This document shows positions 8,484 through 16,051 of a DNA stretch of 64,000 nucleotides, piece after piece. The notes under the pieces were generated by a model that saw nothing but the letters and a program-made list of their open reading frames with translations, made no database searches and was not told the DNA's origin. The stretch spans positions 1 to 64,000 of the forward strand of contig NZ_JAHLPW010000017.1 in assembly GCF_018918075.1 (NCBI RefSeq), written 5' to 3'. Source of the stretch: Virgibacillus sp. MSJ-26. Its GTDB lineage: Bacteria > Bacillota > Bacilli > Bacillales > Amphibacillaceae. Each line of letters begins with the position of its first letter. Within the stretch, counting starts at the first letter, position 1. Made by a program: the position numbers and the translations under genes.

Positions 8484-9404
8484 TTAAAAGTTACGTAAGA
8501 AAGGGAATTGCTTATAAGATTTAAATTTAACTTTTTCCTCAAAGATATTAATAACAGTAAGTGTCTTTGGCTCGGAAGGAAGATCGCCATATATATGAAT
8601 ATTGTTAGGAGCCATAGCAATTAATGGAGCTAAATTCCATTCATTTTCATCGAGTCCAACAATATATAAAGGCTCTTGTTTCATGAGTTCTTTCAATTCA
8701 ACTTTACTGAACTTCTCACCATTAGGTTTATAGAATGAAAAAGATGGACCTTGAACTACATAAATAGTTGGATATGTACTTTGTTTATTGGTAACATATT
8801 CACGAACCATATTTATAAAAGTCTGATGTTCTTCCTCTCTCTTAAACTCATCAATTGCCAAGCCAACAAAATGAACAAGATTTTCTCTAAAAACATTCAA
8901 TCGGAAATTAATGATGGAGTCGTAATGAACGGTAGCGGAATCTTCAATATTTGATTTAAACAAGGTATAGAGCAATCCTTTAGGATCTTTGCCTCGTAAC
9001 AATATTGTATAATCTTTTCCAGTCACAATCCCAAATGCTATAGATAAAATACGTTCAATTTCTTCATGGTTAGAATAATAATATTTTTTCTCAATCACCT
9101 CTCTTATCATTTTATTAAGTCGATATTCAATAAAAACGTCTACCATCGACTTAATAATCGCTTCGTCATTTTCATTCTTGGAAGTACATTTTTTAATGAT
9201 TAATTGATTTCCCCACTCTTCGTTTGTTTTCCAATGTACTTCTATTCTTTTGTTGTAATGAAATACTTGCTCACAAAAACTTATCACTTCTTTATTCGAT
9301 TCAAAAAAAACTTCTAGCAAACCTGCATCACCCTCATCCATAAAACAAACTGTTACATTATATGGACAAGGAAGTGAAAAAATGTATATTCTTCTAAAAC
9401 TCAC
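8484..9404 (-). CDS. ytxC: Putative sporulation protein YtxC
   Basis: Matches the YtxC family by size, by motifs such as DEFKREEEHQTFINMVREYV in the central part and the KVELKELMKQEPLYIVGLDE segment, and by its place between dnaI and thrS. The family is conserved in endospore formers and has no established molecular function. No signal peptide or clear membrane segment. The 306-residue frame begins at GTG 9404 without a good ribosome site; an internal ATG around residue 22 (MDEGDAGLLEVFF) would give a length closer to other YtxC proteins, so the start is uncertain. Confidence 0.75.
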   Translation of the reverse strand: MSFRRIYIFSLPCPYNVTVCFMDEGDAGLLEVFFESNKEVISFCEQVFHYNKRIEVHWKTNEEWGNQLIIKKCTSKNENDEAIIKSMVDVFIEYRLNKMIREVIEKKYYYSNHEEIERILSIAFGIVTGKDYTILLRGKDPKGLLYTLFKSNIEDSATVHYDSIINFRLNVFRENLVHFVGLAIDEFKREEEHQTFINMVREYVTNKQSTYPTIYVVQGPSFSFYKPNGEKFSKVELKELMKQEPLYIVGLDENEWNLAPLIAMAPNNIHIYGDLPSEPKTLTVINIFEEKVKFKSYKQFPFLRNF

Positions 9405-9426
9405 TAATCAATATTTAACAACCAGA

Positions 9427-10353
9427 TTAGTCTCTTCTGTTTTTTCCTTTGACCGGGACTTCTCTACTTACTTGTTTAATTCGTTCAAGCAATCGTCCTG
9501 CTTTTACTTTATCTATTCCGTCTCTTGTAGACGCAATCTGGACTTCAAGTTGTTCTAAAGTATAATTTGAAGTAAAGAAAACAGGAAGTCTTTCCATCAT
9601 TCTATACTGCAAAATTGAACCAAGGATTTCATCTCTAAACCAAGCTGATTGCATTTCTGCACCTATATCATCAAACATAAGAACATCGGCTTTTTTAAAA
9701 TAATCTACCTTTTCATTTAAAGTGTCATCTTTTAAAGAAGATCTTATTTCGCGAACAAACTCTGGCATATATATAATCATAGATGAAATTTGAAACCTTT
9801 TTAGCTCATTGGCAAGAGCACCTAAAAAGTAAGTTTTCCCCACACCAAATGGCCCCGATAAATAAAGTCCTTTTCGAGGTACCTCCGCTTTAGACATTTC
9901 AAGAAACTTTATTAATTCCCGAACGGCAGACCCTCGTTTTGGATCTCGATCAATTTCTTCAATGGAGGCATGCAAGATTTCTTTTGGTACGTATAGACTT
10001 TGAATTAGTTTTTGCTGTTTTTCTTGTTTCTCATGCATTATTCTATTTGGACATTTTTCATAGCTAAGATGAATGTCATTATTATCCATTTGAAGAATGG
10101 GTGAATACCCTTGCAGCATGTTTTGACAGTTTTCAAATGAAGTACATTGTTGGCATTGTTTTGATTGTGTTGCATACTCATATAACTTAATGAGATTTTT
10201 ATCTATCACATTTGCAGTAAGCTCTGGGTGCTCAGATAAGAAGGTTTTAACTTCTGGGTTATTCAGTATATCATGTTTAATTTTCGTATAGTTCTCTTTA
10301 AAGTTTCCGTTATCTTCCATCCATCTTTTCAGAGAGGTTTGTATTGGTTTCAT
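9427..10353 (-). CDS. dnaI: Primosomal protein DnaI (helicase loader)
   Basis: AAA+ ATPase that loads the replicative helicase DnaC with DnaB and DnaD. An N-terminal helicase-binding region contains a zinc-like cluster (CQQCTSFENC near residue 75). A C-terminal AAA+ domain has Walker A GPFGVGKT, Walker B VLMFDDIGAE and a sensor segment PVFFTSNYTLEQLE. ATG 10353 is chosen over the GTG at 10362, which overlaps the dnaB stop, because AGGGTGA lies just before the ATG. The gene follows dnaB directly, as in B. subtilis. Confidence 0.95.
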   Translation of the reverse strand: MKPIQTSLKRWMEDNGNFKENYTKIKHDILNNPEVKTFLSEHPELTANVIDKNLIKLYEYATQSKQCQQCTSFENCQNMLQGYSPILQMDNNDIHLSYEKCPNRIMHEKQEKQQKLIQSLYVPKEILHASIEEIDRDPKRGSAVRELIKFLEMSKAEVPRKGLYLSGPFGVGKTYFLGALANELKRFQISSMIIYMPEFVREIRSSLKDDTLNEKVDYFKKADVLMFDDIGAEMQSAWFRDEILGSILQYRMMERLPVFFTSNYTLEQLEVQIASTRDGIDKVKAGRLLERIKQVSREVPVKGKNRRD

Positions 10354-10358
10354 AGAAT

Positions 10359-11723
10359 TCACCCTTGATATAGATTGTTGTCATTTTTGTATTGCTTTAA
10401 TAAGAGATCTAACTCCTCTTTTTCTTTTTCTTCGTCTATCCTACTCTGTTCATCAATTACATCACTTTTTGGTTTATTTCTATTCTGGAACCAATCGGGG
10501 ATAACTTCTTTTTGATTTGCTCTCCTATTACGTTGATAAGAACGCTGTTGATTTGGTTTATTTTGAAATTGATTTAATTCTTTTTTTGCAAATTCCATCG
10601 CTTCTTTTGCTGTTTTTAAGTTAGCCCTGGACCAGTGACTCGCAATTTTTTCGATATAAGCTTTAGATAGTTTCATATTTGATTGCAGTAATACATAATG
10701 AATTAATACGTTCATTACAGGAGCTGGCAGACCTTGGGAAGTCATAACATCACGTATCACACGCATATCTTGTTCAGAAGCTTGATTTCCACTTGATAAG
10801 TCAGCTAGTAGTTGTTTTGGGGAAATCGTTTCTAATTCGCGAATGAGCATTTCTTCTTTGGTCTTAGGAGTCTGAAAATTATCTTTCTCCAAATTCATTG
10901 TCTTTTGCTTTTCAGATAACTTAATCTTCCTGTTACTTTGTATTGAATTAAACATATTGTGACAAGCTTCTTTGAATTCATCAATATTCAACATATTCTC
11001 TTCGTTGAGTGACCATAATAATATTTTCTCTATATCATAAGAAGTTAAATCATATAACGTCATCATTTGCGAAATGACTCGTTTATTCTCTTTATTTAAC
11101 ACTCTTTTAACTGGGATTAGTCTTTGCTTCAACATTTGTTCTATCCAGGTAAAATCAATAGACTCAACATGAGGACCTGTACCTTTTTGCGATGAAGCAA
11201 TTAATTCGACATTCACGGGAGCAGGCTCAAATGTTTGAAAAACCTCGTCAAACGATACCGTGATATCATTACTATCTTTTAAGAATGTCGGTGGAGCAAA
11301 ATGAGTTCTTAAATGTTCATATTTTTCTCCACCAAGATGGTGAAATAATAACTGTGAGAGCATCGCATCTTTAAAAAAGTTTCTTGGAGAAAATGGGCTT
11401 AATAATCCATATATATAATGTTGATTTTTCGATTCATTCTCTTGATATGTATTTAATAACCCAATTCCCTCAAGTTTTAACCGTGCTTTATACAAGTCAT
11501 CCAGTGGCATATTCATATAATTCATCAACGTATGGTGGGTCTGTATACACGATTTCTTCTGGAAACTAACCTCATGGAGCAATGTATAATAAAGCATAAC
11601 AGCCTGCATACCAATTAAAGGTTGATACAGATGAGTTAGAGAAATCGAATAATCAGTAGGTAGTTCTTCATCTATATATACCGTATAGCCATCAATTGGC
11701 AGTAACTTTCCAATAAAATTCAT
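10359..11723 (-). CDS. dnaB: Replication initiation and membrane attachment protein DnaB
   Basis: Low-GC Gram-positive DnaB, which brings oriC to the membrane and helps DnaI load the helicase; it is not the helicase itself. The 454 residues contain a winged-helix N-terminal half and a DnaD-like C-terminal domain (SPKQLLADLSSG to IEKIASHWSRANLKTAKEAM), then a charged, Asn/Gln-rich tail. The start has AAAGGAAAGGAA upstream. First gene of dnaB-dnaI, downstream of the nrdR terminator. Confidence 0.93.
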   Translation of the reverse strand: MNFIGKLLPIDGYTVYIDEELPTDYSISLTHLYQPLIGMQAVMLYYTLLHEVSFQKKSCIQTHHTLMNYMNMPLDDLYKARLKLEGIGLLNTYQENESKNQHYIYGLLSPFSPRNFFKDAMLSQLLFHHLGGEKYEHLRTHFAPPTFLKDSNDITVSFDEVFQTFEPAPVNVELIASSQKGTGPHVESIDFTWIEQMLKQRLIPVKRVLNKENKRVISQMMTLYDLTSYDIEKILLWSLNEENMLNIDEFKEACHNMFNSIQSNRKIKLSEKQKTMNLEKDNFQTPKTKEEMLIRELETISPKQLLADLSSGNQASEQDMRVIRDVMTSQGLPAPVMNVLIHYVLLQSNMKLSKAYIEKIASHWSRANLKTAKEAMEFAKKELNQFQNKPNQQRSYQRNRRANQKEVIPDWFQNRNKPKSDVIDEQSRIDEEKEKEELDLLLKQYKNDNNLYQG

Positions 11724-11819
11724 TTGAATATTCCTTTCCTTTTATTTTATCAACCGGACGAGAATACTCGTTACTTTAGTCATAAGAGGTCCAATCCTGT
11801 GTACATTACTATATAAAAC

Positions 11820-11843
11820 AAAAAGAGCCTACCACCTTGGCTC
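11820..11843 (-). terminator. Terminator after nrdR
   Basis: Minus-strand GAGCC, 9-base loop, GGCTC, then TTTTTG, directly abutting the nrdR stop. Confidence 0.7.
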
Positions 11844-11844
11844 A

Positions 11845-12312
11845 TCATTCATCTTTATCTGTTGTATTAATTAAGTCTTTCAATTCATCAAGAAAAACAC
11901 TTATATCTTTAAATTGACGGTATACAGAGGCAAAACGAACATAGGCCACTTCGTCAACTTCTGAGAGACGATTCATTACCATTTCACCAATTTCTTTACT
12001 ATCAATTTCGGCTACACCTTTGTTACGTATTTCTTTTTCCACATCAAGAACAAGCGACTCTATCGTTTCTATTGAAACTGGTCTTTTTTCACAAGCTTTA
12101 ATTAAGCCTCTAATCAGTTTGTCGCGGCTATATTCTTGACGGACTCCATCTTTTTTGACAACAATAAGTGGGACTTCTTCCACTCGTTCAAATGTAGTAA
12201 AGCGATAGCCACAGCGCTCGCATTCACGACGTCTACGTATTGAACACCCTTCTTCTATCGGGCGTGAATCCAAGACTTTTGTACTTTTATTGTGGCAGTT
12301 AGAACATCTCAT
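11845..12312 (-). CDS. nrdR: Transcriptional repressor NrdR
   Basis: ATP/dATP-sensing repressor of ribonucleotide reductase genes. The 155 residues begin with the zinc ribbon MRCSNC ... CERCGYRF and the basic patch [12 protein letters not shown], followed by an ATP-cone domain ([20 protein letters not shown] onward). The start is set at ATG 12312, which gives the canonical MRC opening; the longer frame from TTG 12327 adds only five residues. It lies just upstream of the dnaB operon, the B. subtilis arrangement. Confidence 0.96.
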   Translation of the reverse strand: MRCSNCHNKSTKVLDSRPIEEGCSIRRRRECERCGYRFTTFERVEEVPLIVVKKDGVRQEYSRDKLIRGLIKACEKRPVSIETIESLVLDVEKEIRNKGVAEIDSKEIGEMVMNRLSEVDEVAYVRFASVYRQFKDISVFLDELKDLINTTDKDE

Positions 12313-12338
12313 TTTGTACGACCCCAATCTTTTAAACT

Positions 12339-12728
12339 CTATGAATGATTGTCTAATAAAGGTAAATCTTTACTAATGTTTTCATATAACTCATTAATTA
12401 CTTTTGTGCTATGACCAAAGTCCATTGGTATAATTGACTCTGTCATGACAGTAAAGTCGATGGCTGTTTGAAAAGGTCTTACCATAATGACTGTAGCAAT
12501 AATAAATGCTTTTTTTCCTTTTACCAGATTAACGCTTATTTCGCCATGTTCTTCAGACATTGAGTTTATTTTGAATTTAGGTGAGTTTTTAAAGTAGTTT
12601 TCTAAGATAGCTAAACCTTTATCTTTAGTTGTTTTATAATATCTAGTTTGTAATTTTTCATCCCAGTGATTATCTCTTGTTTCGGCACGATTACTGAAAA
12701 ACCGTGCTAGCTTTTGGCTAAAAGACAT
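12339..12728 (-). CDS. Small cytosolic protein of unknown function
   Basis: A 129-residue soluble protein with no signal or membrane segment. The N-terminal third is helical and charged ([20 protein letters not shown]); the rest alternates as beta strands ([30 protein letters not shown]). I do not recognise a named family with certainty. ATG 12728 has GGAG 8 bases upstream. It sits 26 bases upstream of nrdR on the same strand, so the two are probably co-transcribed. B. subtilis has speD near this place; this is not SpeD. Confidence 0.7.
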   Translation of the reverse strand: MSFSQKLARFFSNRAETRDNHWDEKLQTRYYKTTKDKGLAILENYFKNSPKFKINSMSEEHGEISVNLVKGKKAFIIATVIMVRPFQTAIDFTVMTESIIPMDFGHSTKVINELYENISKDLPLLDNHS

Positions 12729-12889
12729 GTCTTCCACTCCATTAAAATGTTTTATCTATTTTTGTACATATCTATTATATCATTTTAACATGGATTCGAT
12801 AAAAGCTATAGTAATAATTGTTTTAAATAAAATCAGTTTTTTCAAAGCCATTAACCTGCAAGTCGATATAAACTTTTCAGTAACTCTTT

Positions 12890-13235
12890 CTGGCACTTTG
12901 AAACCGAAGTTGGTAAGTGTTAGTCCCTCGCTACGGAAATACACTCCGTTTTCCAGGGGGGCGGTGACTTTTAAAATTTAAAACCATTTTCTTCGTGCGA
13001 TGTAAAGCTGCCGAAGTCTTTCTTGTCCTGCCGGAACAGCAAATGGGTTTCGATGGGGCGAACGATAGTGCAGTCCCACGAGTCCGAAGACCCCGCAAGA
13101 AGCGTTCTTTGCTTCTGAGGGGCTGAGGCCGTGCCCGCGGAAAGCATCCGCCCGGAGCAATCCCAGACGGTGGAAACTACGCTTGCTCTGAAAACAACCT
13201 TATTGGTACTGCGCAGTTTATGTAAACTGATCATT
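12890..13235. repeat. Dispersed intergenic repeat, family A (forward copy)
   Basis: GC-richer block in a gap of about 650 bases with no gene. The segment 12963-13232 recurs inverted at 21575-21885. Shared pieces include TTCTTCGTGCGATG, GAACAGCAAATGG, TTTCGATGGGGCGAACGATA and GCCCGCGGAAAGCATCCGCC. The open frames inside (for example 12971-13234) are not preserved as proteins. Confidence 0.85.
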
Positions 13236-13322
13236 CTTATTTATATGTCTTATTGAGAAATCAAATATTTTTTGGGGGGAAATAATCGCTGACGTGTTAT
13301 CTTTATTTTAAAAAACATAAAT

Positions 13323-13360
13323 AAAAAACGCCTCACCTTTTACCAACATGATGAGACGTT
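13323..13360 (-). terminator. Terminator of gapB
   Basis: Stem AACGTCTCATC / GGTGAGGCGTT followed by TTTTTT on the minus strand, 22 bases past the gapB stop. Confidence 0.9.
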
Positions 13361-13381
13361 CGATTTATAGTGAATAATTTG

Positions 13382-14410
13382 TTATGAAATTTTTTCTTTA
13401 GAGTATAGGCGGTTTCCAACAAGCTTGGTTAAATCAACTACTCGTGCTGAATAGCCCCATTCATTGTCATACCAAGCAAGTACCTTTATTTTATTATCTT
13501 CCATGACGATTGTTGATAAGCCATCAATTATTGCTGAATAATTGGTTGTCGTATAGTCAATTGAAACTAGCGGATCCTCGCTATACTTTATAATCCCTGA
13601 TAATTCATTCTCCGCCGCTTGTTTAAACACATTATTAACGTCTTCTTCTGTTACTGACTGTTTGATATCAACAACTAAGTCGACTAATGAAACATTTGGC
13701 GTAGGTACTCTTAAAGCCATTCCGTGTAATTTTCCATTTAAATGTGGTATAACTTCTGATAAAGCTTTAGCAGCTCCTGTACTTGTCGGGATAATCGATT
13801 GAGTACAACCTCTTGCTCGTCTTAAGTCCTTATGAGGGTTATCCAAGTTTTTCTGATCATTTGTAAAAGCATGAACAGTCGTCATTAAGCCATTAACAAT
13901 CCCAAATTGATCATCCAAAACTTTGACAACTGGCGCTAGGCAATTTGTTGTACATGAAGCGTTGGAAATCACATCGTCAGTTTCTTCATTATATTCATCT
14001 TCGTTCACACCGATAACAATCGTATTATCTACTTGTTTACCAGGTGCTGTAATAACTACTTTTTTAGCTCCAGCTTTAAGATGACGTCCAGCTTCTTCTT
14101 TTGTTACAAATTGTCCTGTCGCTTCAATAACCACGTCGATATCATATTCTTTCCACGGGAGCTCCTCAGGATTTCGAGAATTAACAAGTGATATTTTGTG
14201 ACCTTCTACTTCTATACCATCATCTAATGGTGTCACATTTGCATCAAAGGCACCATGAACACTATCATATTTAACCAAATGAGCTAATGTAGCTGATGGA
14301 TAGCTGGCATTAATCGCTACAACCTCTATTTGACTGTCCTTCATCGCCTGTCTAAATACCATTCTTCCAATTCGTCCAAACCCATTTATTGCAATACGTG
14401 GCTTTCTCAT
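13382..14410 (-). CDS. gapB: Glyceraldehyde-3-phosphate dehydrogenase, GapB (gluconeogenic, NADP-preferring type)
   Basis: The 342 residues carry the Rossmann start INGFGRIGRM and the catalytic cysteine in SNASCTTNCLAP. The residues after beta-2 read INASYPSATLAHL, lacking the Asp that selects NAD in GapA and matching GapB, which runs the reaction in the gluconeogenic direction with NADP. ATG 14410 follows AGGAGG. Two CcpN-type operators lie upstream, the known control of B. subtilis gapB. Monocistronic, with its own terminator, downstream of coaE. Confidence 0.93.
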   Translation of the reverse strand: MRKPRIAINGFGRIGRMVFRQAMKDSQIEVVAINASYPSATLAHLVKYDSVHGAFDANVTPLDDGIEVEGHKISLVNSRNPEELPWKEYDIDVVIEATGQFVTKEEAGRHLKAGAKKVVITAPGKQVDNTIVIGVNEDEYNEETDDVISNASCTTNCLAPVVKVLDDQFGIVNGLMTTVHAFTNDQKNLDNPHKDLRRARGCTQSIIPTSTGAAKALSEVIPHLNGKLHGMALRVPTPNVSLVDLVVDIKQSVTEEDVNNVFKQAAENELSGIIKYSEDPLVSIDYTTTNYSAIIDGLSTIVMEDNKIKVLAWYDNEWGYSARVVDLTKLVGNRLYSKEKIS

Positions 14411-14424
14411 TTGTGATCCTCCTG

Positions 14425-14435
14425 TATATGTCATA
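14425..14435 (-). promoter_or_regulatory. CcpN-type operator, gapB leader-proximal site
   Basis: Minus-strand TATGACATATA fits TRTGHYATAYW, the CcpN consensus as I recall it. It lies between the -10 region and the ribosome site. Confidence 0.6.
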
Positions 14436-14458
14436 CTTTTTATCGATAATCTAATAAT

Positions 14459-14469
14459 AGTATAACATA
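14459..14469 (-). promoter_or_regulatory. CcpN-type operator overlapping the gapB -10
   Basis: Minus-strand TATGTTATACT also fits TRTGHYATAYW and contains the -10 TATACT (14459-14464). Confidence 0.65.
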
Positions 14470-14544
14470 TTGAGGTGGAAAATGTTCTTGTTTTTGTAAG
14501 TTTTAGATGTTTATATATTCAAAAATATCTTTACATTTTTCGCA

Positions 14545-15144
14545 TTATAGAACATGCCATTTTTTCAACAGGGATTCCAACTGGATGTAAGAGTCATGTT
14601 TAGACCCATTATTGTCAATCACTTCATCTGAAAGGGTTGCCTTTTCTTTTACAGGCATCTGTGATTTGATTCGTTTAAGCGCTTCTTCTTCTGAATAATT
14701 ATTACGTTTCATTAATCGCTCCAGTTGTACTTTTTCATCTGCGTAAACAACAATCGTTTTATCCACTAAATGGGTTAGTTTACTTTCGAATAATAAAGGT
14801 ATATCAAGGACTACACTTTTAAATTGTTTATTTATCAATTCATCTCGTTGACGTAGCATTTCTTTTCTAATCGCTGGATGGATAATATTGTTTAATTGAA
14901 TTCGCTTCGCTTCATCAGAAAATATTAAATCCCCTAATGTAGCGCGATTTATTGTTTTTTCATCGGTTAAGACTTCTTCACCGAATTGATTAATAATTTC
15001 CTTGTATGCTTCCATTCCTGGTTCAACTACATCTCTAGAAATTTTATCCGCATCAATGACAGGTATGTTGAAGTCATCGAACATTCGTGATATCGTGCTT
15101 TTTCCTGTAGCAATACTTCCGGTTAAACCAATTGTTAATGTCAT
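14545..15144 (-). CDS. coaE: Dephospho-CoA kinase
   Basis: Last step of coenzyme A synthesis: phosphorylates the ribose 3'-OH of dephospho-CoA. The 199 residues match the family, with P-loop GLTGSIATGKS at the N-terminus, VIDADKISRDVV, and DIPLLFESKL. ATG 15144 follows GAAGGAG. Last gene of the phoP-phoR-polA-mutM-coaE run, 46 bases after mutM, the B. subtilis order apart from one small gene absent here. Confidence 0.95.
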   Translation of the reverse strand: MTLTIGLTGSIATGKSTISRMFDDFNIPVIDADKISRDVVEPGMEAYKEIINQFGEEVLTDEKTINRATLGDLIFSDEAKRIQLNNIIHPAIRKEMLRQRDELINKQFKSVVLDIPLLFESKLTHLVDKTIVVYADEKVQLERLMKRNNYSEEEALKRIKSQMPVKEKATLSDEVIDNNGSKHDSYIQLESLLKKWHVL

Positions 15145-15190
15145 AATAAAACTCCTTCATACAACTCAGCTGTACTGGATAAATAGGTTA

Positions 15191-16036
15191 TCACTTAACA
15201 CCTAATCCATCATACTCTTGGCATTTTGTGCATATGTGAGTTCCCCGTCCACCAACTTTTATTTTTTCAATAGCTTGGCCACAATGTTTACATGGTTGGT
15301 TTTCTTGACCGTATACAAACAGTTCTTGTTGAAACATTCCCATTTCACCTTGTCCATTAACATATGACCTAATCGTTGTGCCACCTTTTGCAACTGCTTC
15401 TTTTAATATTGAGATGGCTTGTTTCCGGACAGCTTCGACTTCATATTCGGACAATAAATTAGCCTTTTTCTCCGGATGTACGCCAGCTTTAAATAGCGTT
15501 TCATCAACATATATATTCCCTAATCCAGCAACCACCGACTGATCAAGTAAGACTACTTTAATGACTCGGCTAGTTTTATTTAATTTATTATAAAAATAAT
15601 CAAAAGTAAATTCATCATCAAATGGATCAGGACCAAGTTGTTGCAACGGCTTTTGAGACTTTTCCTGTCCCTTAGTAAAGAGATGCATTGTCCCGAATTT
15701 GCGAACATCGTTATATCTAAGTTCTGTTTGGTCAGTAAAACTAAATATCACATGAGTGTGCTTCTTTAACGGGGCATCATTAGAATGGAGACTATATTTC
15801 CCTTCCATACGTAAGTGGGATACCAGCATATAATCATCCAATTCAAATAATAAAAATTTACCCCTTCGATGTATATCATTGATTCTTTGACCGATTAACA
15901 TATGTTTAAATGCCTCAATATCATCTGGTTTCTTAATAATATTTGGCCAATAAACACTAACTTCTTTAATTGTCTTATTTAACACTAATTGATTGAGTGT
16001 CTTTTTTATTGTTTCAACCTCTGGTAATTCAGGCAT
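15191..16036 (-). CDS. mutM: Formamidopyrimidine-DNA glycosylase (Fpg/MutM)
   Basis: Removes 8-oxoguanine and formamidopyrimidines from DNA and cleaves the AP site. After Met removal the nucleophile is Pro1 in PELPEVETI, with the catalytic Glu next to it; Lys in GKFLLFELDD and a C-terminal zinc finger (CKHCGQ ... CTKCQ) are present. The 281-residue length is normal. It begins 15 bases after polA, a pairing of repair synthesis with base excision that is conserved in Bacillus. Confidence 0.97.
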   Translation of the reverse strand: MPELPEVETIKKTLNQLVLNKTIKEVSVYWPNIIKKPDDIEAFKHMLIGQRINDIHRRGKFLLFELDDYMLVSHLRMEGKYSLHSNDAPLKKHTHVIFSFTDQTELRYNDVRKFGTMHLFTKGQEKSQKPLQQLGPDPFDDEFTFDYFYNKLNKTSRVIKVVLLDQSVVAGLGNIYVDETLFKAGVHPEKKANLLSEYEVEAVRKQAISILKEAVAKGGTTIRSYVNGQGEMGMFQQELFVYGQENQPCKHCGQAIEKIKVGGRGTHICTKCQEYDGLGVK

Positions 16037-16051
16037 CTTGTTCTCTTCCCC

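Noticed and set aside
12971..13234. Open frames in the gap between the small unknown gene and gapB
   Set aside because: Same repeat in the opposite orientation; low-complexity basic translation, no ribosome site, not conserved between copies.
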